Shown here piece after piece: positions 40,401 to 61,200 of a stretch of 64,000 bases of DNA (its first letter is position 1; each line of letters begins with the position of its first letter). Under the pieces are notes generated by a model. That model saw only the letters and a list, made by a program, of their open reading frames with translations, was not told the origin of the DNA and did no database searches. Source of the DNA: Odontesthes bonariensis (Eukaryota > Chordata > Actinopteri > Atheriniformes > Atherinopsidae); assembly GCF_027942865.1 (NCBI RefSeq), contig NC_134529.1, positions 18,962,467 to 19,026,466 on the forward strand, given 5' to 3'. The translations under genes were made by a program, and so were the position numbers.

Positions 40401-40671
40401 AGATTGTAAGATTTTTTTTGCTCCACCAAAGGGATTCTCAAAGAGCTATTCGCTAAAATATATATTTTTTTATGGATTTCAACTATCCAAAAGAAATATT
40501 AGCTGTTTTTAATCAGGCACGTACCGCCACCCTAATGTGACGTCTCGCCGTGCTAAAGACCCAGCCCGGGCCGACAGGAAGACAACACAGACTCTTGATA
40601 GGATGCAAACGAGCGGCTGTCGGCGCTAACTGTTAGTATAGTTTTCGCTAAAAGGCTTGTAAATCAGTAAA

Positions 40672-51349
<10,678 letters not shown>

Positions 51350-51699
51350 AATAAGCCATGAGACGATTCACACAGGTGTTCTTCAGTTTAGCCCCTCCCT
51401 GGCACAACAGTCCAGTAAACGTTAATGTAACATCTCTACACTGGTTCAAGTGTTAATGTCCGGTAGTCAAAACTTTTTTTTTTATGTACTGACCGTGGAC
51501 TGTTTGATCAGGCGAACAGATTTCAGACTGTAAGACAGAATGGATTTTGGGATTTTAGACGGTTGCATTAATTTGATGACTGCAAATTTCAAATGGCGCG
51601 TGCGTCACATGTACACGTCTACTGTCTCAAGACACCGAATCTGTACGTGCATCCTCTCACTCTTGATCTAATTCCCCTCTGAATGCTGATGACAGTAAA

Positions 51700-51767
51700 C
51701 CTGAAAAACCCTCTGTTTGGCAGAAATGTTTCCGATGACGTTTCTGCTGAACAGAGGGTTTTTCAGG
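51700..51767 (+). ncRNA. 68-nt stem-loop in the actr10 3' UTR
   Basis: Arms CCTGAAAAACCCTCTGTT (51700-51717) and AACAGAGGGTTTTTCAGG (51750-51767) are perfect complements over 18 bp. The stem continues inward with seven of nine further pairs, leaving a loop of about 14 nt. Size and shape resemble a microRNA precursor or an RNA regulatory element, but it could also be a short foldback transposon remnant. Function is unproven. Confidence 0.4.
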
Positions 51768-51921
51768 AAGAGAAGAGAAATCAGGCGGCGTGAGTCACGA
51801 GAAAATGTGCGAGCTTTTACTTTGACGGTCGTTACCCATATAGCTTTTTTTGAAAAGAGGAATAATTTGCACTTATTTATTGTTTGTACTTAGCTGTGTG
51901 ATGTTTCAAATTTCAATTTCA

Positions 51922-51927
51922 AATAAA
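51922..51927 (+). terminator. Probable actr10 polyadenylation signal
   Basis: Canonical AATAAA about 570 bp after the actr10 stop codon. A second AATAAA-like site occurs near 52118. Confidence 0.5.
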
Positions 51928-52484
51928 GTCCTGCGCAGACACAAGCATACACACAGGTATTAGTTGCAGTTTTCCACTCTAATATTAACAGTAAGAGGGT
52001 CAGACGTGTATAAACTTGCATTTACAAGAGGCCTAATCTTAACCATGTGTATGTTGTGTAGGGCTGTTTCCCATCCTTACATCTTACCCTGTAAAGCCCT
52101 TAAACCCTCATTGCAACAAATAAATACTCGTTGATTCGGACATGTTTCTTGTTCATTTTCAACGTAGAATAGAAAGTGAGGAATTTGTTTTTAGTTTATT
52201 CCAGGTCTGGATAAGCGAACCGAGTATGAAAAACATTTGTATTTCCAGACTATCTTGAGGGTATGCTACACGAACAGAAAGGCCTCGCTGCGTTGGACGA
52301 TACAGTTCAACGGAATCACAAACTGCAGGCTTCTTGTTTCCATTCAGTTTATTCTTTCAGTACTATTTGAAAGAGAGGACGGAGAGCAGAGAGGACAGGA
52401 CAGCGACACAAAATCACCAGACCATGGATACGTGCTGTGTGGAAAAGAAAGAGAAACACAAAGTTAATGACACCATAACATAGG

Positions 52485-52490
52485 TTTATT
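52485..52490 (-). terminator. Probable polyadenylation signal of the coiled-coil gene
   Basis: AATAAA on the minus strand, about 126 bp downstream of the stop codon at 52616-52618. Confidence 0.5.
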
Positions 52491-52615
52491 ACATATGTGG
52501 AAGGTAAAAAAACTATGGGATATCTCTCCTGCCAACTATATTCTTTGTCAAAAAATTCCAATTTTAAGCCTAATCTTAAAGTTTGAGAGGGTGTCTCCCA
52601 TAGTAGGAGCCGATC

Positions 52616-55600
52616 TCACAAGACTGACGACTGGTAAGTAAAAGCTCCCATTCTACTCTTTGAGACTCGCTGAACCAAAAGTAAACCCACAGAGTCTTTC
52701 AGGAATTGAGGATTACCTTTGTGCCTCTGGCCTGGACCTCTCCGCAGACTTCACAGCTGTGAGGACGGCGTCCTACTAAGACAAAGACATTTAGGCTGCT
52801 GGAGAAGATTCAGTTCGAGCAAACGTTTATTCCTAAACATGAAGCAGTGCAGAGCGTACCGGAAGTTCGGACTTCTCTCCAAAGGAGAATGAGGAGCTCA
52901 TTCATGCGGCTCAGCTGAATTGCATTTAGCAGGTGTTCCTTGCCAAGAGCCATCATCTGACTTTGAAACCTGGCGATCACCCGGTCTTTTTTCTTCATCC
53001 CCACTTCCAGCTCCTCACACCTGGCTCTAAACTCAGCGGCTTTGCCGATCTCCAAGTCCGCCCTCACCGCTCTCCAGCCGTTTTCATAGGCAGTTTGAAC
53101 TTTGTCCATCTCCTCCTGCCAGGCTGATTTGGCTTTGTCGTGGTGTTCTTGCCACCGAGCTAAGATCAATTCTGTCTCCTCGACGCGCGCACAGAGGGTT
53201 TCATAAAGGGTGGGTGCTTCACCCTTCTGCTCCGTGGGTCCAGGACACTGAGGAGACCTCTCTGATGCCCTCAGGTTTTGCACCGGGCAGAGGCCCCTTT
53301 CCTCTAGGATCCTGTGCCATCCGCTTATCTCTTGGATCAGCAACCTCTTTTGGTTTTCCCAGCTGATTCTATCACTCGTGTATCTCTCCATCTTCAGCTT
53401 CAGTGAAAAATTTTCCGAAAGAAGGCAGGTGACCTGCTCCTGAGCTGATAGGAGGGCTTGTTGGAGAGCTCCAATGTCATCGGTGGGAGCTAAAGGTGGC
53501 GTCGGCCAGCGAGGCTGCTGCTCTCCCCTAAACACCTGACACAAATACGCCAGCTGTTTAGGTACAAACGCAGTGACACAACTGAATGCTGATATTACCT
53601 GTCACAGAGGTTCATCCAAATCCAAATCTAGATCTATCTAGATAAATTGTATGCATAAACCAATAAAGTTAATATCACAAAATAACTACAAGCTTATCTT
53701 TTCCTCTCAAGTGATCATCTGTAAAACGCGTCTGTTTGTTTGATGCAATCGAATAATTTTATCTATTTAATTTTGTACATCAAGTTAAGTCCCAATTTCC
53801 AGTGAGATCTATGGAAGCTGAGGCGGACACATTTGTAACTTGTTACATGTCTTTTGTTATGGATGTTTCACCGATTTTTGAGTGCGTGAAAACGTGGACA
53901 AAGCAAATCTACACGTCTACAGCTATGGGCAAAGTTTAAAATCAAATCCACTACTACTCACTAAATCCACTTGTGAAAATGTAATCTACGAGGACAATTT
54001 AAATCTTCAAGTACGGATCAAATTTTCGGCTGAATTATCAAATCTTCAGGAAGGTATAACAAATGGAACTTCTCTGGAAGAGGTAAACTGAACACGAAGA
54101 GAAAGTAGGCCGGTGTCGATAAGTTCAGTGTTGGATAAAAAGTCTCCTGTTCAATAGAAAATATCCTACGCTGTTTGTTGTGTCGTCTTTTCTCTCCATG
54201 GCTCCCGACAGAAATTTATCTCGACCGTGGTCACAAGTGATTCCCAGGACACGTTTTGATGCTTTGATGACATTCATTCTAGAACCTTTGGAACTGTTTG
54301 CATCATAACTGGAATCCACAAGTTATGGGTTTCACATTCTATGAGTGAGTTTGCACGGAATAGCTACCTAAGACAAGGAGGCCATCGCGATGTCAGAGTA
54401 CTGGTGTAGAGTATAATCTGTTGTCAGAAGGGTGGGGGGACATTTCTATGATACATGTTGAAAAATATTAACTCATCTTACATTTGAAGGGCAACAACAT
54501 ATCTCAAAAGAACTCTTGACAGGGGCAACAAAATGCGGGGAAAGTAAGTGGTTTTTAAAAAGAAACAACTGGAGGAGCATGTTGCAACCAGTTGGGTTAA
54601 ATGGCAACCAGTCAGTCACATGATTTGGTAAAAAGAACACCTTCTTGAGTTCTAGCAATCTGTAGACAGTCATTCATGTTCAATGTTCCTCAATGTAGAA
54701 CTGTGAAGACTTCAAATGCTCTTATTATCTCCTGTAAATTATACAATCAAACAAATTCAAAGAACCTGGAGAGGCATCTGTGTGCATGGAACCCAGGCAT
54801 TGTGGAAATCACTACACGGGCTCTGGAAGACTTCCAGAAATCACTGTCGGGGAACACAGTACACAGACCATCTGCAAATGCAGGTTAAAACTATCATGCA
54901 AAGAGGAAGCCCCGTGTGAACATGATCCAGAAACACTGCTGTCTTCTCTTAGCTAAAGCTCATTTAAAATGGGCTGAAGCGAATTGTGAAAACTGTTAAT
55001 AGATATGTTAAAATTCCTTGTAGAAATCCTGCATGCCGCATCCTGAAGACTAAAAAGGAATGGGACCATTGGTGCTTAGTTCAAAATCCTGCTTCTCCGG
55101 TGATACGGGGGTGCATTAGTGCCTATGGATCTGGCAACCAGCACATCGGGAAAGGCAACATAGGCTCCCATTCAGATGAGGTCTTTTCCAGATTAATTTT
55201 TTTTGGTAAATCCTCATATTACATCTGGTACAACTGCACGGCTTCATAGTAGAAGAATCTGGGGGCTGAACTGGCCTACCTGCCGTCCGGATCGTTCGCC
55301 AATTGAAAATGTTTGGTGCATCTTGAAACATAAAACATGATAACGATGACTCAGGACTGTTGAGAAGCTGGAATCGTATAACAGACAAGAACCTGAGGGC
55401 AGTCATCTCCCAAAGGTCCGGCAGCCAGTCTCCTCATTTCCCAAATGTTTTACAGCCTGGTGTTGCTACCATCAAACTCAAGAGGAACTGATATTTCTCA
55501 TGGGATGGTAAAAATTCTCATTTTCAACATTTGTTCTATTCTGGCGAAAATATTAGTTTGTTAGATTTGAAAATCATTGCATTTTGCCTTTAATTTACAT

Positions 55601-56622
55601 TTAACACAGCGAAGTAACTCCCTTCGGAATCTGAGTTGTATGTGCATGCAATGTGATGATGACTAGAATTCATAATGTGGACTTCGAATATGCCGGTGCG
55701 TGTAAAAGTGCGTAGCGGTCTGTACAGATACTGGTTGAAGAATACATGCTGTTAATGTCTGCACATCCTGGAATGGAGCTGCATCTGTTTGGCCTTTTGG
55801 GTCACATTAATCACTCAGACTGTTCCATCTGGCTACTGTGAGCTTGGGAACTAGTAGTATTACCCACAATGCACCTGCAGCAGCTCAACATTGGCCAAAA
55901 AGTGTGGGAAATCAGATAAAGTTTGGGTTTTAAGTCTCCGGCATAAACATCGAGTGGAGGAGGAGCGAAGCCTCCAGTGATAGATGATAGAAGGTGTGTG
56001 CCGGCTCTCCTCTGCCCTCCGCAGTGACATCAACAAACCGAGCAACCCTGATGAAGACCAATGGTCAGACAGCTTACGCAATAGTCTGGTGGGGAAAGAT
56101 TTTCCCTTCTGGACATGAGTTTGGTGACCAGTAGGTAGAACACGTCGCAGCTTTCCTCATCCTTTTCTGTTACATAATATTAAAAAAAATTATCTACAGT
56201 GAAGAGCCTCTCTAGACTCCGCAGGGATTTCGGAGGAGACAGTGAAAGCTCTGTTAGTCGTGTGAATGCTTATATTGAAAAGCAGAGAAAGCGCAGACCT
56301 CCTACCTGTGGATGCGTGCCAAAGTTTCAGTGTTATCATGTGTGAACCGCAGCCTTTCTCAGATGATCCTTTTTCAAACATTAACTAAAGGCAGCCACGG
56401 CCTTGCTCACATATAGAGCAGCACGGTCCCACCTGCTGCTCCGGCTGAGGGAAACCCCATCCTCCCCTCGGCTGGAACTGGGACCTGGGCCTCAGTGAGG
56501 TTCCCAGAGACAGGAAGCAGCAGCTGTCCGTCTGACCCCTGGCTGTCTGATTTGGAACTCGGGAAGGGGACTCCCCGCCAAGAGGGTGAGGCCTGCCTGT
56601 TGGGAGTATCAGTAAAATGCAT
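52616..56622 (-). CDS. Unnamed coiled-coil protein gene (5 exons, 361 aa)
   Basis: I do not recognise this gene. Exons on the minus strand: 56622-56433 (starts MHFTDTPNRQ), 56166-56078, 53553-52860, 52775-52717 and 52669-52616. Each junction is GT-AG and the phases close exactly to a stop. Residues 1 to about 63 are Ser/Pro/Gly-rich. Exon 2 encodes a compact segment, ESCDVFYLLVTKLMSRRENL. Exon 3 holds 231 codons rich in Glu, Gln, Leu and Lys with heptad-like stretches (IGALQQALLSAQEQVTCLL and later ELEVGMKKKDRVIARFQSQM), so a coiled coil interrupted by a Pro-rich linker. Exon 4 has a CxxC (RRPHSCEVCGEVQARG), perhaps half of a zinc site. Exon 3 is the surest; exon 1 the least. A Tc1-like relic lies in intron 2. 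Function unknown; a cytoskeletal or centrosomal role would be a guess. Confidence 0.65.
54450..55650 (+). mobile_element. Decayed Tc1/mariner-superfamily transposon in intron 2 of the coiled-coil gene
   Basis: Segments match a common fish transposase gene in order: TTCCAGAAATCACTGTCGGG, then TGCAGGTTAAAACTATCATG, ACATGATCCAGAAACACTGC, AAAGCTCATTTAAAATGGGC, GGGGGTGCATTAGTGCCTA and GGGCTGAACTGGCCTACCTG. The last part keeps the 3' terminal region (AAAATCATTGCATTTTGCC, then TTTACATTTAACACAGCG). The coding frame is broken by many stops and small deletions, and part of the middle, which would hold one catalytic aspartate region, is missing. The 5' terminal repeat was not found. Old and inactive. 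It lies antisense to the host gene. Confidence 0.8.
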
Positions 56623-58263
56623 TTTAGAAAACTGCAGAGTCTGGAAAAGAGCCGACGGACGTCATCACTCTACAGGCTTGTTAAATAGTTTTGTTATTAA
56701 ATAGTAAAATTGTGTTGTGCATTTTGTACAAGGCTTAGAAATGTTTTTAATAGGCAATACGCTCCTGTTTGTATTTTGTTTTTGAAAACAATATAACATA
56801 CGTTGTGGATTAAAAAACATTTATACTTTGGTTAATGTTGTAAACAATGAGATGGAAACTTATTTCTTCTCAAATGCGGGCCCGACATCAACGCCAACAC
56901 AGAGGACAAGGCGAATTGAGCTCGGGTGGAAGGCCTCATCCCATCATGGTTATCTTCTCCAGAGGCTGTTTCCGAACACACCAAACCAGTTATCAAGTCA
57001 ATAACACTGGCTGTGAAAACATGTGTGAGCCCAACTAATAAACGTGAGGGCACCTCGGAGCTTGTCGTCGTTCAGAATGAGGAAACAAGAACATTTATAA
57101 GGCCGGGGTTACTGCCCTGGTACACAAACCTGTTCAGGAATGGTTCTGAACTGGAAATGAAAGCATCAGAGAGCCCTTTTAAACCATATAGTCACAATAT
57201 AGTGATCTCCAGATGAGCACACCAAAGTCAGGGATTGATAATCTCGAGGCAGCTGTGTTTGTGTCAATATGGAACGGGCAGCACTTGGAGGTTTGTGGAT
57301 CCTAATCGGTGCTGAAGAGTCACGCTGTTTATGCTAACAACAAGATCCAGATGTGGAGCCAAGTCAGCTGTATGTTGGCAGTTAGTACAGCGATCCACAG
57401 AGCTGCATGTGCTGTGGCCTCATACTGCCGGTGAGTATTTCAGTCACAATCTGACCATAAGATAGAGCTACGCCCGTTTATTTTAGCTCCTTATCTTAAT
57501 TTTTTTTTCCAAATGAGGGCTTGACTCTGCTGATGTTCATTGGTTCACATATTCAATCAATCACACAAAGCATCAAGTCTGCCCTGTATTTTCCTCAGTT
57601 TTTTCTTCTACTAATCTGATTAATTAATTGACTGGTAGGTTACGTCAAGGCCACTAAATCTCATTAACTTGCATGCTCTGAAATGGAGAGTTGATGATGA
57701 CTCACCTCATGTCTATTGTGTAACTTGGAGCTTTTCATTTAAAATGTGTATTTGCAGGAAAATGTGGGGTATCTCAGCACGGTGTGTAATGTCTCTCTAA
57801 AAGAATTTGAGAAAACTGGACAAGTGGAGGACAAAAGAAGAAGTGACAGGTCTTAAAAAGTGTCTTCAACAGATAGCTGACACAGGACCTGAGAGAGAGA
57901 GATCTGGACCTTCAGTTGATCCATCTACTGTTCACTGAAACCTCATCAGAAATGCTCTGATAAATTCTGGACTTTTAGCCTTAAAGCAATGTGTATGTCA
58001 TGTCATGTGTGGCATGAGTCGGACAAGCCGTGGCAACTTACAACTTCATAACTTCTCTGGGATTCATCCTGGGGACGGTTTCCCATTAATCATCAGGCGT
58101 TGCCTTTGTATTCTGCGTTACTGGCGCGCGCTTCTCATCCCAGCTGGACTCGCGCTCAGTGGGGCGGCTCCAGGCTCTCGTTGCTCCTCGAAACCTCTCC
58201 TTGACAGTTTCATTTCTTTCCGAACCGACTGGAGAAGACAGGGGGAAACTCATCCTCGGCACC
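56623..58263. other. Intergenic region and pgf promoter/5' UTR
   Basis: Between the start of the minus-strand coiled-coil gene and the pgf ATG, so the two genes are head to head and this interval should hold both promoters. A donor-like CCG/GTGAGT at 57430 may close a noncoding pgf exon, but nothing confirms it. About 150 bp before the pgf ATG are GC-richer and read like 5' UTR. No other gene seen. Confidence 0.4.
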
Positions 58264-61200
58264 ATGCAAAGCTTCATTGGAAATTCTCTCTTTTGTTTTC
58301 TTCTGCTGCACCTGGCACCTGCGCAGGTAAGTCATTAGCACGTGCAGTAAATCATTAAGATAAAGTTGTTGTTTTTTTCAGTCTTTATATATTATGATAG
58401 AAGGTGTGTGGCGTCTTAGTTACAATTAAACACATTCTGCTATCTTATTATAACACAGACTTGTTTATCATATATATATATATTTATTTATTTATTTATT
58501 TTTTTTTTTGGGGGGGGGGGGGTATTTTATAACCGGAAATATCTTTTTAAACATAGAGTAATGTGTATCCTTTAGCATTTTATGTCATGGAACTTTTACG
58601 ACTTCACATGCGGCTCATGGCGTGAAACAGCTTTTTTCGACCCACATATGAATTTCCAGCTGTGTTCCCGTGCGCATGTGTGCAGATGTTGGCCTTTCGG
58701 CGAGCAGTTTCGGACGCAGCTGTTTTCACGGTTATGTTTTGGATTGAAATAGATATTTACTTTCTGCGTAGCAGGTGCTACACACTCAACCCGGCTGGCG
58801 CTCAGCCAGATGTGCGTCTGTAATTTGAAGGGTGCAAGATCTATGCTGCCAGGGACGGAGCCATGGCCAATGTCGCCCACTCAAGCCCGACCACTCCTGT
58901 GGAAGGGTTGCAGAGCAGAACACGGAAGCAATAAAAAGAAGCATTGTGTTATTACAAGGGGCAGATAAAATAATAGCAAAGGTGGCTATTGGATCATAAA
59001 CATGAATAGAATCAAATGGAAACCACAGTTTATTCAAAAGCTATAGAGATAGCAATAAAATGAAATGACAACTAATCGATAAAACATACAGAATTCAACA
59101 AGAGACCAGACATAGAAAAAAGTTCAATGGAAATAACTGCAGTTATGAAACTGGGTAAAATGCATGGATAAACATACAAATAAATTATTCAAACTCAGTG
59201 GAGCAATGCACACCTGCACTTGATTTATAGGCACCAATTCAGAGAGCTTAACATGAGAAACTGCTCCTGATCGCAGCTAATCATCAAGTGTTGCATAAAA
59301 AAGGTGTATTTCAACATGCCAGTCATCCCTGTATATGTAAAATAGAGCAACAGATGAGGAACTATATATGTCACGCAGGAAAAGTTTCTGTGCTTGTGGT
59401 AGATTAGTTATCATTTGTTTGGTAGAATCCTCACTGAGCGAAATTATTCAAACACAATAGGAAGTTGTTGTTGTTGTTTTTTTGCACCTTTGCAGCTTCA
59501 GTTTGTGTGTGAATATAAGGGCAACCTGCTCAGCATTACTTTCTGGCTTTTAGCAGCTGCTTCCTCTTTGTGTCTCACCCAAGACGGACATAGTTAGGAT
59601 CAGATTTCTGCATTCAGTATAGCAACCTAATTTATGCCAATCTAGCTCTAAATTGATCAGAATTAAGTTTGAAATTAATCTTTATATATATTTTCCAATC
59701 ATCTAGGATAGATTTCATTCCACCGCATACTTCGTTGTGTGAGCCAATGTTCATCAGTCAATGAGAGGACATTTTATTATCTTGTGCACAAATAACTCAC
59801 TGTCACTGCTCAGATTGGGACAGAAAAGGCAGAGTTTTCCGGAGGTTACAGTTTTATGCTCCACTAAACTGTACTTTGTATGTGAAGAGTTCACGAGGCC
59901 ACAGAATATGGTGGATGTCTTGCTTGGTATCATTCCTGCATCTGTATTTTCTTTGCTGTCACTGTCTAATGAAGAATATGCTAAAAAAATATATAATATG
60001 GTGCAAAAGTCTTGAGCTGATTCCCATCCAACCATCGATCCATTTTATTGTCTTCCACTTATCAGAGGTGGGGTTATGTAGGCAACAGGTTCAGGAGGGA
60101 AACCCAGACATCCCTCACTCCAGCTCCTCTTGGGTGGATCTCAAGGCGTTCCCACGCCAGAAGGGATATATAATCCCTCCAGTGAGTTCTGAGTCTGCCC
60201 TGGGAACTCCTCCCTGTCGGACGTACCTTAAAAACCTCCAAATGATTCCTTTCGATGCAGAGGAGCAACGGCTCTACTCCAATTTCCCTCCAGATGACCG
60301 AGCTCCTCACACTATCTCTAAGGCTCTACCGACCACACAGCTCTCAGGGTCATGGGGAGACTCAAATCCCAGGTGGCAATTCTATGATTCATTACTTTAT
60401 TTGTTGCCAGGAAAGAGATTTATTGAAACTTACAAACATAAATGGAAATACAGTATATAGGACAAAAACAGAGCTTGTACAAGTCTAATGACTTCCAAAG
60501 TCAATATTTGTTATGCCCATCTTTATTCTTCAAAACAGCCTAAATCCTCTTAGACAAGCTTTTCAATAACTGTGATCCACATTCACAAAAACATCGGACT
60601 ACTAACCGAACAGTTCGTTTTTTTCAAACTTTCAACATCTAAAATGATTTTAGACAGAAATCGCAGTCAAAGTTTAATGTCTGATTCAGGGCCTCTATAG
60701 GACAGAACACTCAGAGCTAGAGTGGAGCATTAACTGACAGAGTAGCGGACGGTAAAATATTCTTTTCAGAAAAATCTTCTTTTACCCGATGGTCCCCAAT
60801 TCTTACACTACAGGCAGCATTTTACCACCGAAATAGAAGAAAATGTCACATTTCTTTCACCATGTGACACCAGACTGAAAGTTCTAGTCCTAGAAGCTTC
60901 TGCATCACAGGAGTCCCATTCAACTGCCCATACAAAAAACAGAAATGACCTTTTTTTTTGATAGCAGAAACACAAATAACGCACCGATGTATCCAGGAAA
61001 GCTATGTTGTTGCTGCCGTAGGATAACTGTGCCAACAGGAGATATGGTTTTATAAAAAGAAAAGGTTTTAGACTAAGTTTGAGTACATTTCCAGACTGAC
61101 TTGTACTGTCTGCTCTGAAGCACATAAACATGCAAACATATATTGACATTTATATCAGACAGATGGTCTCGTTTCTGCACCGTGTTTTGAAGCATTTTAA

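Larger units (their letters stand above)
38148..40671. other. Head-to-head intergenic region between armh4 and actr10
   Basis: It should hold the promoters of both divergent genes. The last 200 bp before actr10 are GC-richer (CCAGCCCGGGCCGAC near 40561), as expected for a housekeeping promoter. A (GT)n run lies at about 39968-40018. A decayed repeat copy occupies about 39935-40400. No coding gene is supported. Confidence 0.5.
51350..52615. other. Convergent 3' ends of actr10 and the coiled-coil gene
   Basis: The left part is the actr10 3' UTR and the right part is the 3' UTR of the minus-strand coiled-coil gene. AATAAA occurs on the plus strand at 51922-51927 and on the minus strand at 52490-52485. 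That leaves roughly 500 bp between the likely transcript ends. A perfect-stem hairpin is at 51700-51767. Confidence 0.55.

Noticed and set aside
55860-56081. A minus-strand frame ending in a donor-like CTGCAG/GTGCAT, at first taken as an upstream exon of the coiled-coil gene
   Set aside because: It overlaps the better exon 56166-56078, which has a strong donor and correct phase. No acceptor at a realistic intron distance would let both be used.
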